Assembly: GCA_039111475.1 (NCBI GenBank)
Contig: JBCCIP010000007.1
Span: 79,917-143,916 of the forward strand
Direction of reading: 5' to 3'
Length of the DNA: 64,000 nt
From: JAUIET01 sp039111475
Lineage (GTDB): Bacteria > Pseudomonadota > Gammaproteobacteria > Pseudomonadales > JAUIET01
Below, piece by piece: positions 17,045 to 25,131 of the stretch. A program made the position numbers and the translations under genes. Under the pieces are notes generated by a model. It was given only the letters and a program-made list of their open reading frames with translations. It searched no databases and had not been told where the DNA came from. Numbering within the stretch: position 1 is the first letter of the stretch; every line of letters starts with the position of its first letter.

Positions 17045-18229
17045 TCATTTGCTCTTGTCGGGCCAATGCCATGCCGGTTCGTCGAGCAGTCTTTGCCCGG
17101 CGACCAGGGTTTGACCAAGGTTTTTTTCCAGCTGTATTGAATTGCATTCGTCAGCACGCTCTAATGCTGAGATCAGCCGACTAGCATGCGATATAACCCA
17201 AACCTGAGTCTTTGTTGCTGCTCGCACAATTAACCTGGCCAATGCAGGCAGTAAATCAGGGTGTAGACTCGTTTCTGGTTCATTTAGCACCATTAATGGC
17301 GGCGGCCTGGGTGTCAACAAAGCTGCAACCCACAGTAAATACCTCAACGTTCCATCTGACAATTCTGAACCTGACAATGGTCTCAATAGCCCTTCCTGTC
17401 GAAGATTCACGTTGAAGCGGCCATCTTTTTGCACAGAGACACTCAAACTGGCACCGGGGAATGCATCTGTAATTGCTTCTTGAAGTGCTACAAAGTCTCC
17501 AATCTCAATGATTGTTTGCAGTGCTGCCGCCAGGTCTCTACCATCGTGATGAAGTACGGTGGTTCTGGTACCTAACTGAGGTAATCTGGCCGGCGCATCT
17601 GAGTCTGATCGAAAGTGATCGTAGAATCTCCAGCTTCTTATTTGCTCTTTCAAAGATACTATTTCGGGCGCTTTCACGGGATCAATGGCTTGGCTGAAAA
17701 TACTTTCGAAGGTACTTGTGTGCTGTGCCACAACCTCCCAGCTGCGACTTGATCGCACCTTTACAACCGACCCTGATCGATCTACCAATACATTTGCTGG
17801 CCGAAAGACACTTCCTGCCCAAATACACTCCCGTTTTATTTCCGGATCTAATGAAAAGGCGCTAGGTCCTGCGTTTCCGGGTGTCGGCGTTGGCAGGCCA
17901 AGCGAAATCGCATAGCCAAATTCTTCACCGGAAAAACCCAGCCTTAACCTTGCCGCTTTTTGCCGTGGGCCGCCCTGTATTTCAATGTCACCTGCGCGCA
18001 TGCGTTTGGTGATGTTCTCAGGCCCAGCCCAAAACGTTGAATTGAGACCGCCCTCTCTTGCCAGGGAATTTATTACGCCACCTTGGGCTGTGTCTGACAA
18101 TAGTCTTAGTGCTTTATACAAATTCGACTTACCGCTCGCATTTTCTCCTGTAATGACGTTTAGATTTCCGAAAGGAATTGTCAGCTGTAGCAGAGATCTG
18201 TAGTTAGATATTGCGATTGTATTTATCAT
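17045..18229 (-). CDS. AAA family ATPase (RecF/OLD-like ABC ATPase, no TOPRIM)
   Basis: 394 residues. Starts INTIAISNYRSLLQLTIPF, then Walker A GENASGKSN at about 28-36; a signature-like LSGSELSDGTLRYLLW, Walker B LMVLNEPETSLHPDL and the switch VISHASRLI follow near residues 290-365. This is the compact SMC/RecF/OLD nucleotide-binding domain with no nuclease domain attached. Relatives act in DNA repair or in defence, but no partner gene is present. The start ATG follows the TGA of a truncated HAD frame with no gap, which looks like an insertion junction. Confidence 0.75.
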   Translation of the reverse strand: MINTIAISNYRSLLQLTIPFGNLNVITGENASGKSNLYKALRLLSDTAQGGVINSLAREGGLNSTFWAGPENITKRMRAGDIEIQGGPRQKAARLRLGFSGEEFGYAISLGLPTPTPGNAGPSAFSLDPEIKRECIWAGSVFRPANVLVDRSGSVVKVRSSRSWEVVAQHTSTFESIFSQAIDPVKAPEIVSLKEQIRSWRFYDHFRSDSDAPARLPQLGTRTTVLHHDGRDLAAALQTIIEIGDFVALQEAITDAFPGASLSVSVQKDGRFNVNLRQEGLLRPLSGSELSDGTLRYLLWVAALLTPRPPPLMVLNEPETSLHPDLLPALARLIVRAATKTQVWVISHASRLISALERADECNSIQLEKNLGQTLVAGQRLLDEPAWHWPDKSK

Positions 18230-18325
18230 TCAAAGCTTCTGCTGATCTGAAAGAGCTGTGGACCGCACTATTTTATCGGTGTCCCAATCTAGAATGACAT
18301 TTCCCACGTCAAATATCACATTCAT
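18230..18325 (-). pseudogene. N-terminal stump of a HAD-superfamily hydrolase
   Basis: Thirty-one codons from an ATG at 18323-18325. NVIFDVGNVILDWD is the conserved first motif of HAD-IA phosphatases (YihX/FMN hydrolase type), with the nucleophile-region Asp. It stops by TGA at 18230-18232 immediately before the ATPase start codon, whereas full members have about 200 residues. No HAD motif II-IV is seen downstream at 16.84-17.04 kb. Most simply a HAD gene cut off by arrival of the ATPase gene; a translated leader peptide is less likely. Confidence 0.55.
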
Positions 18326-18418
18326 GTTCGAAGTTCCGTAAAATTGAGGCCGACACTCAGAGGGTGCATCATGCGGACGCTTGCTGCACCATGTTGTTAA
18401 GGTTGTTTAACGCCATCG

Positions 18419-18592
18419 CTAACCGTACTCTTTGTTTTCAACATACCGGGTTTTCTTACCCATGTACCCTGCGAAGAGTTGTTGGTGTGCTGATGCTGAA
18501 AACTCATCGGTTCTACTTGGATACGCTCCTATCCACGCGATCAGTCTATCCAGATTTGAGTCCTGTACTTCTTTCGATCCATGTCTTTGCAC
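18419..18592 (-). other. Possible small ORF or gene tail
   Basis: A 57-codon frame from GTG (18590-18592) to TAG, reading among others SNLDRLIAWIGAY and ending KKTRYVENKEYG. Composition is protein-like but there is no clear ribosome-binding site and I recognise no family. With the HAD stump it fills the 370-nt interval between the GNAT and ATPase genes. Confidence 0.2.
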
Positions 18593-18603
18593 TGCTGACC
18601 CGG

Positions 18604-19062
18604 CTATGTTCTCAGTGTCATTTCAACCATAAGCGGGTCAAAACCGGCTTTCTCGTAGGCCTTTATAGCCGCGGCATTTTTGACATAAACATCAAGATAC
18701 AAGTGCTTCGCACCCTGTTTTTGGCTCCAGGTCTTTAATAAACCAAGCACCCGCTGGTTTATGCCCTGGCCACGCCAGCGCTCAACAACATACATAAAAC
18801 CCAGATACGAATGAAACTTATGTTCCAGTGACTGCTTGGACTGTCGAATTTGCGCGTAACCGGTTGCGATGATTTCGCCGTCGTGTTCAGCAACAACCAA
18901 GTAGGCGTTGCTGCTGGAAATAAGATCTTCGATGTCGTAATAGAGGGGCTTGCCATGCTTTATCGCCGAATTAAACGGTCGCTCGGCCTCAACAACGCAT
19001 TGCTCTAACGCCAGTAAAGTTGGAAGGTCATCCAACGTTGCTTCTCTGTAGTTTATTGGCAT
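18604..19062 (-). CDS. GNAT family N-acetyltransferase
   Basis: 152 residues. MPINYREATLDDLPTLLALE opens the fold; the acetyl-CoA loop is VERWRGQGINQRVLGLL (Q/RxxGxG/A), followed by LYLDVYVKNAAAIKAYEKAGF, the typical last strand and helix. Transfers an acetyl group from acetyl-CoA to an amine; the acceptor is not visible. Confidence 0.85.
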   Translation of the reverse strand: MPINYREATLDDLPTLLALEQCVVEAERPFNSAIKHGKPLYYDIEDLISSSNAYLVVAEHDGEIIATGYAQIRQSKQSLEHKFHSYLGFMYVVERWRGQGINQRVLGLLKTWSQKQGAKHLYLDVYVKNAAAIKAYEKAGFDPLMVEMTLRT

Positions 19063-19330
19063 TGGCTAATCCTAGTGTATACAAATCCATTAGATGCAAA
19101 CCACGCAGTCAGCGTCCAGATCAAGTGCGTTGCTATAGCTTACACCGTCTCCTTGCAAATACGTTACCTGTTCCTATTGCACGGCCGCGGTATTGGCTTT
19201 GCATCTACGACGCAAACAAGCTTCCTATATAATGGCCGGCACAGAATTACCTGTGTGTACCTGGTATTAGGATGTACGTCGCACTTTAGATCGCTCCGCT
19301 TTTGATTTCCCAATTGAACTTACCTTATTT

Positions 19331-20236
19331 ATGCATGAGTCTTTTCTAGCTCAACCCGCCTTCGTTATGGTGCTGGCGCTGGCCATCGACTGGCAGTTTG
19401 GCGAACCGCGGAGGTGGCACCCTTTGGTTGGCTTTGGCAATATCGCCACAAAACTGGAACGTGCTCGGTGGTTTGGCAATGGCCGATGGGCAGGTGGTAT
19501 GAGCTGGGCCTTACTGGTAGCGCCAATATTGATAGCGGCGTGGCTGATCTCAGACATTGTAATATTCCAAATAGCAGGCTTGTACCTGGCGATTGGACAT
19601 AAATCATTGCATGAGCATGCTATGCAGGTGTTTGTACCTCTGGAAAACGGCGATATTGAAGGCGCCAGACACAAAGTGTCTTATGTTGTTAGCCGCGACA
19701 CAGAGCATTTAGACGCCAATGGCGTGTCCAAAGCCACCATTGAGTCTGTGTTAGAGAATGGCAGCGACAGCACAATAGCAGCCTTGTTTTGGTTTGCGCT
19801 TGCCGGGCTACCAGGCGTTATTGGCTACCGCCTGATAAATACGCTGGACGCCATGTGGGGTTACAGAACCACACGCTTCCAGGACTTTGGGTTTTGTGCG
19901 GCACGCGCAGATGATATTGCCAATTGGCCCGCAGCACGCTTAACCAGTATTGCGTATGCGCTGGTCGGAAACTTTGACAACGCCATCACTTGTTGGCGTA
20001 CCCAAGCGGCGAACTACTCAAGCCCAAATGCGGGGCCTGTTATGGCCTCCGGCGCTGGTGCGCTGGGCGTTTGTTTGGGTGGTGACTACACACACAATGG
20101 CCACACTGAACAAAGGCCGTTGCTGGGCAGCGGCGCGCAAGCAACCGCTGCTGATATAGTGCGCGCATTGAGCTTGCTGGTTCGAGCGGTTGTAGCGGTT
20201 GTATTGTTGCTGTGTGTATTGACCTGGGTAATTTGA
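19331..20236 (+). CDS. cbiB: Adenosylcobinamide-phosphate synthase CbiB
   Basis: 301 residues, multi-pass membrane enzyme that joins aminopropanol phosphate to adenosylcobyric acid. Conserved pieces: ALAIDWQFGEPRRWHPLVGFG, YVVSRDTEHLDANGVSKATI, YRLINTLDAMWGYR and SPNAGPVMASGAGALGV. First gene of a compact operon with cbiZ (4 nt gap) and cobD (8 nt overlap). No cobalamin riboswitch consensus is visible in the 268 nt before it. Confidence 0.9.
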   Translation: MHESFLAQPAFVMVLALAIDWQFGEPRRWHPLVGFGNIATKLERARWFGNGRWAGGMSWALLVAPILIAAWLISDIVIFQIAGLYLAIGHKSLHEHAMQVFVPLENGDIEGARHKVSYVVSRDTEHLDANGVSKATIESVLENGSDSTIAALFWFALAGLPGVIGYRLINTLDAMWGYRTTRFQDFGFCAARADDIANWPAARLTSIAYALVGNFDNAITCWRTQAANYSSPNAGPVMASGAGALGVCLGGDYTHNGHTEQRPLLGSGAQATAADIVRALSLLVRAVVAVVLLLCVLTWVI

Positions 20237-20240
20237 GACT

Positions 20241-20999
20241 ATGAACGCTAACAATAATTATCCAGCACGATCGCATAGTTTGCCTATTGATGCGCTGGCC
20301 GGCGTAAACCTCGACCTTAACGATCAACACGCAGGTTTGGAATTCAACACGCCTTACCGCTGCTTTAGTTCTGCGGTATTAAATGGTGGTGCTGTATGGG
20401 CGAATCAGTATTTAAATCTCAAGGTGGCGAAAGATGTCGACGTGACCGATGAAACGCCTGCTGATAGCCTAGAACACTACGCGCACGTCTTAGGACACAC
20501 TGGTGTAACTGTGGGTATGATGACGGCAGCCTCTATCAAGTCGGCTCGCTGGGTATGCAAGGCATGCGAAGGGGTTGACTATGCAGTGCTTCTCACAACT
20601 GGGCTGAGCAATGCGCGCCGCGTGGGTGACAGAGCTGATGTAAATACACATTCCCCTGACCATTCGTTAAGTAAGCGTGCGCCAACACCAGGCACAATCA
20701 ACATCGCCGTTGTTGTGAATGCCAAACTGAGTGATGCTGCGCTGCTGGAAATTTTCATGTTAGTAACGGAAGCAAAAGTCGCCGCCGTAATGGAGTGCAA
20801 TGTGCTCAGCCCAATTAGCCATAGCTTGGCAACCGGCACCGGTACGGATTCTCTGGCGGCGTTCTCATCTGATCGGGGCTGTGCTGTTCACTACGTTGGC
20901 AAACACACACTGCTGGGTGAATCGATAGGAAGAACAGTTGTTGATGCACTGAAAAGCTCGATTCAGGAATACAATCAAGATAGCGGCGATCATGCCTAG
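20241..20999 (+). CDS. cbiZ: Adenosylcobinamide amidohydrolase CbiZ
   Basis: 252 residues. Hydrolyses the aminopropanol side chain of adenosylcobinamide to give adenosylcobyric acid, allowing salvage of corrinoids with foreign lower ligands. Seen: FSSAVLNGGAVWANQYLNL, VGMMTAASIKSARW, VLLTTGLSNARRVGD, GTINIAVVVNAKLSDAAL and ATGTGTDSLAAFS, the usual run of CbiZ motifs. Between cbiB and cobD, which rebuild the side chain, so the operon forms a remove-and-rebuild route. Confidence 0.85.
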   Translation: MNANNNYPARSHSLPIDALAGVNLDLNDQHAGLEFNTPYRCFSSAVLNGGAVWANQYLNLKVAKDVDVTDETPADSLEHYAHVLGHTGVTVGMMTAASIKSARWVCKACEGVDYAVLLTTGLSNARRVGDRADVNTHSPDHSLSKRAPTPGTINIAVVVNAKLSDAALLEIFMLVTEAKVAAVMECNVLSPISHSLATGTGTDSLAAFSSDRGCAVHYVGKHTLLGESIGRTVVDALKSSIQEYNQDSGDHA

Positions 21000-22053
21000 G
21001 CTCACAACAAATCAACAGAACCACCTGGCATTACTGCCGCATGGCGGTAGGCTGCAAGCCGCTGCCAAACAATACGACATTCCTCTGGAAGAATGGCAAG
21101 ATTTATCCACCGGGGTAAGTCCATGGTCCTGGCCAGTACCAGCCACTATTCCAAACGCTGTTTGGCACAAGCTGCGCGAGAATGAATCTTTGATTGCACG
21201 CGCCGCTCAGTATTATCAGTGCTCTGAAGCAAGCTGTTTGCCAGTCGCGGGCTCACAAGTGGCGATTCGTTTGTTGCCTCAGCTATTGCCCATCACTACC
21301 GTGGCGGTGCCCGGTATTGGTTATCAGGAACACCGCTATAGTTGGCAACTTGCCGGGCATGAATGTTTTGAGTACAGCACCTTTGAAGAATTACTTGCAC
21401 TGGTTCGGGATGGCCACGTTGAGAACGCAGTAGTTGTTAACCCAAACAACCCTACGACCGAATTTTTCCCTGCAGCGCAATTAGCGCTGCTTTCTAACGA
21501 GTTGCATAAGAAAGCAGGCGATAATGCCGTGTTGATAGTGGATGAAGCCTTCGCAGACCCGCGCCCTACCAGTGATTCCGTGATTGCATCGCAGTTGGCA
21601 AACACTATTGTGCTTAGATCGCTGGGCAAATTTTTTGGCCTTGCCGGATTAAGGCTAGGCTTTGTCATCACAGAGCACCCGCTATTAAGCACATTGCGCA
21701 CAATGGTCGAACCGTGGTCGGTGAGTGCGCCCGCCGTTTACTTAGGCGCGTTGGCCTTGAAAGATGCGCGGTGGCAGGCTATGCAACGTAGCCGTATTGC
21801 TGAAGCGGCTCAACAACTAGGAACTCTTTGTGAACAGCGCTTCCCCAACAGCGACACACATCAAGGCGATCTCTTTGTAACTGTGTTTGATCGCGCAGAT
21901 ACGGTCAAAACTGTTTTCGAATCCGCTGCCAACAGCGGTGTGTTGCTTCGTTATGATACAAGCAATGCATCACGGGCTTGGCTTAGGATAGGCTTGGCAG
22001 ATGACGGCTATGCGCGCCTTGCTGAGCATTGGGGTGACAACTCGTTTAGCTAG
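20992..22053 (+). CDS. cobD: Threonine-phosphate decarboxylase CobD (PLP-dependent)
   Basis: 353 residues, aminotransferase fold type I. Makes (R)-1-amino-2-propanol phosphate from L-threonine phosphate for CbiB. Seen: LPHGGRLQAAAKQYD and DLSTGVSPWSWP at the N terminus, VVNPNNPTTEF, VDEAFADPRP and the PLP-lysine region RSLGKFFGLAGLRLGF. The start overlaps the cbiZ stop by 8 nt. The last bases overlap a decayed VOC frame on the other strand. Confidence 0.85.
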   Translation: MPRLTTNQQNHLALLPHGGRLQAAAKQYDIPLEEWQDLSTGVSPWSWPVPATIPNAVWHKLRENESLIARAAQYYQCSEASCLPVAGSQVAIRLLPQLLPITTVAVPGIGYQEHRYSWQLAGHECFEYSTFEELLALVRDGHVENAVVVNPNNPTTEFFPAAQLALLSNELHKKAGDNAVLIVDEAFADPRPTSDSVIASQLANTIVLRSLGKFFGLAGLRLGFVITEHPLLSTLRTMVEPWSVSAPAVYLGALALKDARWQAMQRSRIAEAAQQLGTLCEQRFPNSDTHQGDLFVTVFDRADTVKTVFESAANSGVLLRYDTSNASRAWLRIGLADDGYARLAEHWGDNSFS

Positions 22054-22200
22054 GAGATAAAAGTTGCCACCTCTATTTTGTTTCCGTCTATATCGGTGAT
22101 CAACAGTGGTGGGCTCATCCATCGCACAAACCTCGTGTTTAGGTTATGACTAATGCGTCCTATGCGAACCGACCAACCAAGTTTACAGTCGGCTAAAGCA
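22050..22200 (-). pseudogene. C-terminal remnant of a VOC (glyoxalase-like) gene
   Basis: A minus-strand frame ending with TAG at 22050-22052, opposite the cobD stop. It reads CKLGWSVRIGRISHNLN and ends LLITDIDGNKIEVATFIS, where DIDGNKIEV is the hallmark C-terminal strand of VOC proteins (DPDGN.IE). No start or first module is present; upstream it runs into the HD gene in another frame. Probably the tail of a gene cut by rearrangement. Confidence 0.4.
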
Positions 22201-22735
22201 TCCGAATTGGTGAAGTAAACTTTTCGACGAGCAATGCTTCAAACGACTCCAGGCTGTCCACCTCAAAATCGGGGTCGAATGCTGGAGCGTCCCAGGTATC
22301 AACCAGCTTCACCGCCAGATCGTACCAACTCTCATTGGTAAAGCTGTCGCGGCCATTGGGATTGGCGCCTAGATACTCAAAGTAAAACTTACCTTGAAAA
22401 GCCTGGTGGTGATAAATGGCATGGTAGGCATCATCACTTACATAAGGTCGCATCAATTCGGCAGCGATGGGGCCATGGTTAGGAACGTTGATCGCTTTGC
22501 CAACATCGTGCAGCAAGGCGATAACCACTTCTTCATCGCTGGCACCCGAGCGACGCGCCAGAGTGCCTGTCATAAGACTGTGCTGCAGCTGGTTGCAGGC
22601 GAAGCCCAATGTGATGTCTTCAAGGCTGCGCAGCATACCCATTAAGGTCTCTGGGGTTTTGCTGAAGTGCTCCATGTGAGCCGCACCTATCACCGACCAA
22701 TCTTCTGCGGTGCCATCTTGCATTTTTGTGAACAT
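22193..22735 (-). CDS. HD-domain protein (PhnZ/MIOX-like)
   Basis: About 180 residues. NQLQHSLMTGTLARRSGASDEEVVIALLHDVGKA carries the H...HD metal-binding pattern, followed by NHGPIAAELMRPYVSDDAYHAIYHHQ. This spacing, and the QLxHSL opening, resemble the mixed-valent di-iron oxygenase branch of the HD superfamily (PhnZ, myo-inositol oxygenase relatives), but a plain phosphohydrolase cannot be excluded. The ATG at 22733-22735 is preferred because AGGA lies 7 nt upstream; an in-frame start at 22786 adds 17 residues. No phosphonate genes are nearby. Confidence 0.65.
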   Translation of the reverse strand: MFTKMQDGTAEDWSVIGAAHMEHFSKTPETLMGMLRSLEDITLGFACNQLQHSLMTGTLARRSGASDEEVVIALLHDVGKAINVPNHGPIAAELMRPYVSDDAYHAIYHHQAFQGKFYFEYLGANPNGRDSFTNESWYDLAVKLVDTWDAPAFDPDFEVDSLESFEALLVEKFTSPIRML

Positions 22736-22904
22736 AGTTTTTCCTATCAGTGGAGTAAGATCAACCTGATCCCGCGATTCCTGCACGACCTTACCCGATT
22801 ATCAGGGTCTAGTCGACTGGCGCTCATCGCTTAGCGGTGATAGGTCTCTTAGCGATCTGCATGAAAAAGCGTTGATCCAATTCCTTATTGACAGAGCAGC
22901 TTCG

Positions 22905-22932
22905 TTTAAATATTATGTTCATCATATTTAAA
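22905..22932. promoter_or_regulatory. AT-rich operator before the VOC-GST operon
   Basis: Inverted repeat TTTAAATATTATG-TT-CATCATATTTAAA, 12 of 13 arm positions paired, ending 12 nt before the VOC start. Its inner CATCATAT matches the palindrome at 24421-24440 next to the TetR gene. Confidence 0.55.
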
Positions 22933-22944
22933 TGGAGACACATA

Positions 22945-23301
22945 ATGGAAAATGCAGTTGTTCATTTCGAGATCATCAGCAGCGACGGGGCAAAAGCCCG
23001 TGATTTTTACGGCAAGCACTTTGATTGGGCGTTCAATACAGACAATCCGCTTAACTACGGAGCGACAGATACGCAGTCTGGAGATGGGAACATCCGGGGT
23101 GGCGTGGCAGACGCCTTCCCTGGAAGCTCAGACGTCTATGTCACGTTTTACATCTCAGTGAATGATATAGAAAAGGTCTTGAACGATTTGCTAGACGACG
23201 GTTCGTCTATCGCCATGCCTGTGATGAAATTGCCCGGTGGTTCAAAAATGGCACAATTTTTTGATCCATTCGGCTCGCGCATTGGATTACTGCAAAGCTA
23301 G
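22945..23301 (+). CDS. VOC family protein
   Basis: 118 residues. VVHFEIISSDGAKARDFYGKHFDWAF is the first module; YISVNDIEKVLNDLLDDGSSI and MAQFFDPFGSRIGLL complete the second. Small single-domain VOC proteins of this type dimerise to form the metal or ligand site. GGAGA precedes the ATG at 22945, deciding against a TTG at 22888. The GST gene starts 2 nt after its stop, so the pair is one operon. Confidence 0.8.
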   Translation: MENAVVHFEIISSDGAKARDFYGKHFDWAFNTDNPLNYGATDTQSGDGNIRGGVADAFPGSSDVYVTFYISVNDIEKVLNDLLDDGSSIAMPVMKLPGGSKMAQFFDPFGSRIGLLQS

Positions 23302-23303
23302 CC

Positions 23304-24044
23304 ATGGAAAAGATAGCACTTCATCAATTTCCTTTCTCAAATTTCTGTGAGAAAGTGTCCTGGGCTTTCGACTGGAAGGGCATAACGCCTGAGATTCGAG
23401 AGCATCTACCCATGCTTCACATGCGCAAACTGCGCAAACTGAGCGGCCAAACCGCAGTTCCTGTCATCGAGTCTTCATCGGAAGGAGTTATTGCCGGATC
23501 AGCAGCCATTGTTGCGCACCTGGAATCCATCAATCACTCTCGCTCCCTGATTCCCAGTGATCCCGAGCAGAAAAAAGCCGCATTGGAGTGGCAGGCAACA
23601 CTCGACACCGTAGGTGGCAAGGTTCGCGGTGCTATGTTCTACGACTTTCTTGAGGACAAGTCTTACTTCCACAAAATGCTCACCGCAAATCGTGAGTTTG
23701 GAGTGGGGTACAAGCTCATATTTATTCTGATGTCCCCTGTTCTAAGGAAAAAGTTAACGGCTGTTGAGCCAAACCCAGACGTGTTTAGACAGCAGGTTAG
23801 TGCAGCTCTGGATTCCGTTGCAGAAGGGGCAAAAGCCACGGGATACCTTGTTGGGAATCAATTTACGATTGCAGATCTTACAGCGGCGGCGCTGTTTTTC
23901 CCTCTGTGCTTTCCGGCGGGAACACCCGCGCATGATGCAGCACGCAGCGCAAAGGCCGGCGAGATATGGCTTGATCGATGGTCTGGTCATCCGGCTCTTG
24001 AATACATAAGGCGCATGTACCAGCTGCATCGTACACCTGAGTGA
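23304..24044 (+). CDS. Glutathione S-transferase family protein
   Basis: 246 residues. Thioredoxin-like N-terminal domain (IALHQFPFSNFCEKVSWAFDW with a Ser/Cys in the active-site turn, TAVPVIESS with the cis-Pro, GSAAIVAHLE), then an all-helical C-terminal domain with the N-capping motif GNQFTIADLTAAAL. Conjugates glutathione to electrophiles or reduces a glutathionyl adduct. Translated together with the VOC protein; a detoxification pair. Confidence 0.85.
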   Translation: MEKIALHQFPFSNFCEKVSWAFDWKGITPEIREHLPMLHMRKLRKLSGQTAVPVIESSSEGVIAGSAAIVAHLESINHSRSLIPSDPEQKKAALEWQATLDTVGGKVRGAMFYDFLEDKSYFHKMLTANREFGVGYKLIFILMSPVLRKKLTAVEPNPDVFRQQVSAALDSVAEGAKATGYLVGNQFTIADLTAAALFFPLCFPAGTPAHDAARSAKAGEIWLDRWSGHPALEYIRRMYQLHRTPE

Positions 24045-24136
24045 CTGATTCGCTTGTTTGCGGTTCATAACCATAGGCTGCCCCTAAGCAAACCACGGGG
24101 ACGGTGCTTGGGATACGCGGGTGTGGAGAACCCACT

Positions 24137-24400
24137 TCACAAGAACCGCAACGTTACAAGCACAACAAGTGCCAGGTAAGTGCAAGAAAATAAAACGCGA
24201 CCTCTGCTTCTGTCCATAATCGCCACTGCCAGTGAGGCAGGAAGCAACAAGAAATGTGCGACTACCGACACTGAAATTATCATCCACAGTGTGGATGCAT
24301 TGGGGCCGATCAGATCAATAAACTGAGCACACAAGAATGCTGTCACTGCGCTTGATAGCGTTACAACAACCATTAAGTTCCATTGTATTCGAAGCGGCAT
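24137..24400 (-). CDS. Small membrane protein, unknown function
   Basis: 87 residues with three hydrophobic helices (LMVVVTLSSAVTAFLCAQFI, TLWMIISVSVVAHFLLLP, VLFSCTYLALVVLVTLRFL). Not recognised. Divergent from the TetR gene across an operator-like palindrome 20 nt from its start, so probably part of that regulon. Confidence 0.6.
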   Translation of the reverse strand: MPLRIQWNLMVVVTLSSAVTAFLCAQFIDLIGPNASTLWMIISVSVVAHFLLLPASLAVAIMDRSRGRVLFSCTYLALVVLVTLRFL

Positions 24401-24420
24401 GATACAAATCTTGAATTTTA

Positions 24421-24440
24421 TATATGATATACATCATATA
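24421..24440. promoter_or_regulatory. TetR operator candidate
   Basis: TATATGAT-ATAC-ATCATATA, perfect 8-bp arms, between the divergent membrane protein and TetR genes. Shares ATAT and CATCATAT halves with the operator at 22905-22932. Confidence 0.6.
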
Positions 24441-24498
24441 CAAAAACCAGCGAATATCCAGTAAACTTGTGGCCACACAACAGATAGAGAATCTATAG

Positions 24499-25083
24499 AT
24501 GGGCTACTCAGACGAACACATCGCTCGTAAGCGGGCAGACATTATTGAGTGCGCGGGCCAACTAATGCGCGAGCACGGTTATGAAGGTGTGAGTATTGGT
24601 CAGATAATGAAAGCAACAGGCTCAACACATGGCGGTTTTTACGCGCACTTCGACTCCAAGGAATCTCTGTTCGACGCCGTTGTTAGTGAGCAATTTGATT
24701 TTGTAACGCAGATCAAAGGTCTTGCCGAAAAGGGCTTGCCTGAATCCAAGCATCTGAATTTTGCGATTGAGCAGTATCTTAACCCAGAGCGAATTGAACA
24801 AATCGGAAAGTCCTGCACGATGGCCTCATCTGCCGTCGACATTGCTGGTCGTTCGAAAACGGCGAAGCGAGGTTTCACTAACGCCTTTCTGCAGCTGGTG
24901 GATGAATTTCAATCTCGCATTAAAGGTCGGACACGAGTTAAGCGCGAAGCGGCCTTAGCCAGCATCGCACTCAGTGTGGGCGCACTGGTTTTGTCGCGCG
25001 CGATGAGTGACCACGATTTGATTGTTGAGCTGCTCGACAGCGCGTCAATGCAAGCGAAGCAAATAGTCAGCGACGCCGGTTGA
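24499..25083 (+). CDS. TetR family transcriptional regulator
   Basis: 194 residues. HTH: KRADIIECAGQLMREHGYEGVSI, IMKATGSTHGGFYAHFDSKE, the GGFYAHF variant typical of the TetR_C-type regulators of efflux and reductase genes. The adjacent palindrome and its echo before the VOC-GST operon 1.6 kb upstream suggest that one regulator controls both units. Confidence 0.85.
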   Translation: MGYSDEHIARKRADIIECAGQLMREHGYEGVSIGQIMKATGSTHGGFYAHFDSKESLFDAVVSEQFDFVTQIKGLAEKGLPESKHLNFAIEQYLNPERIEQIGKSCTMASSAVDIAGRSKTAKRGFTNAFLQLVDEFQSRIKGRTRVKREAALASIALSVGALVLSRAMSDHDLIVELLDSASMQAKQIVSDAG

Positions 25084-25131
25084 TGTTGAATGGGCAGTGT
25101 GCGACCCGGTCCAATTACATTCATAGCCTTG

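Noticed and set aside
18364..18738. 124-codon plus-strand frame near 18.5 kb
   Set aside because: Overlaps the minus-strand GNAT gene, lacks a ribosome-binding site and shows no motif.
19063..19330. Cobalamin riboswitch upstream of cbiB
   Set aside because: No B12-box consensus or long conserved leader is visible; only an isolated TATAAT at 19228-19233 without a matching -35 box.
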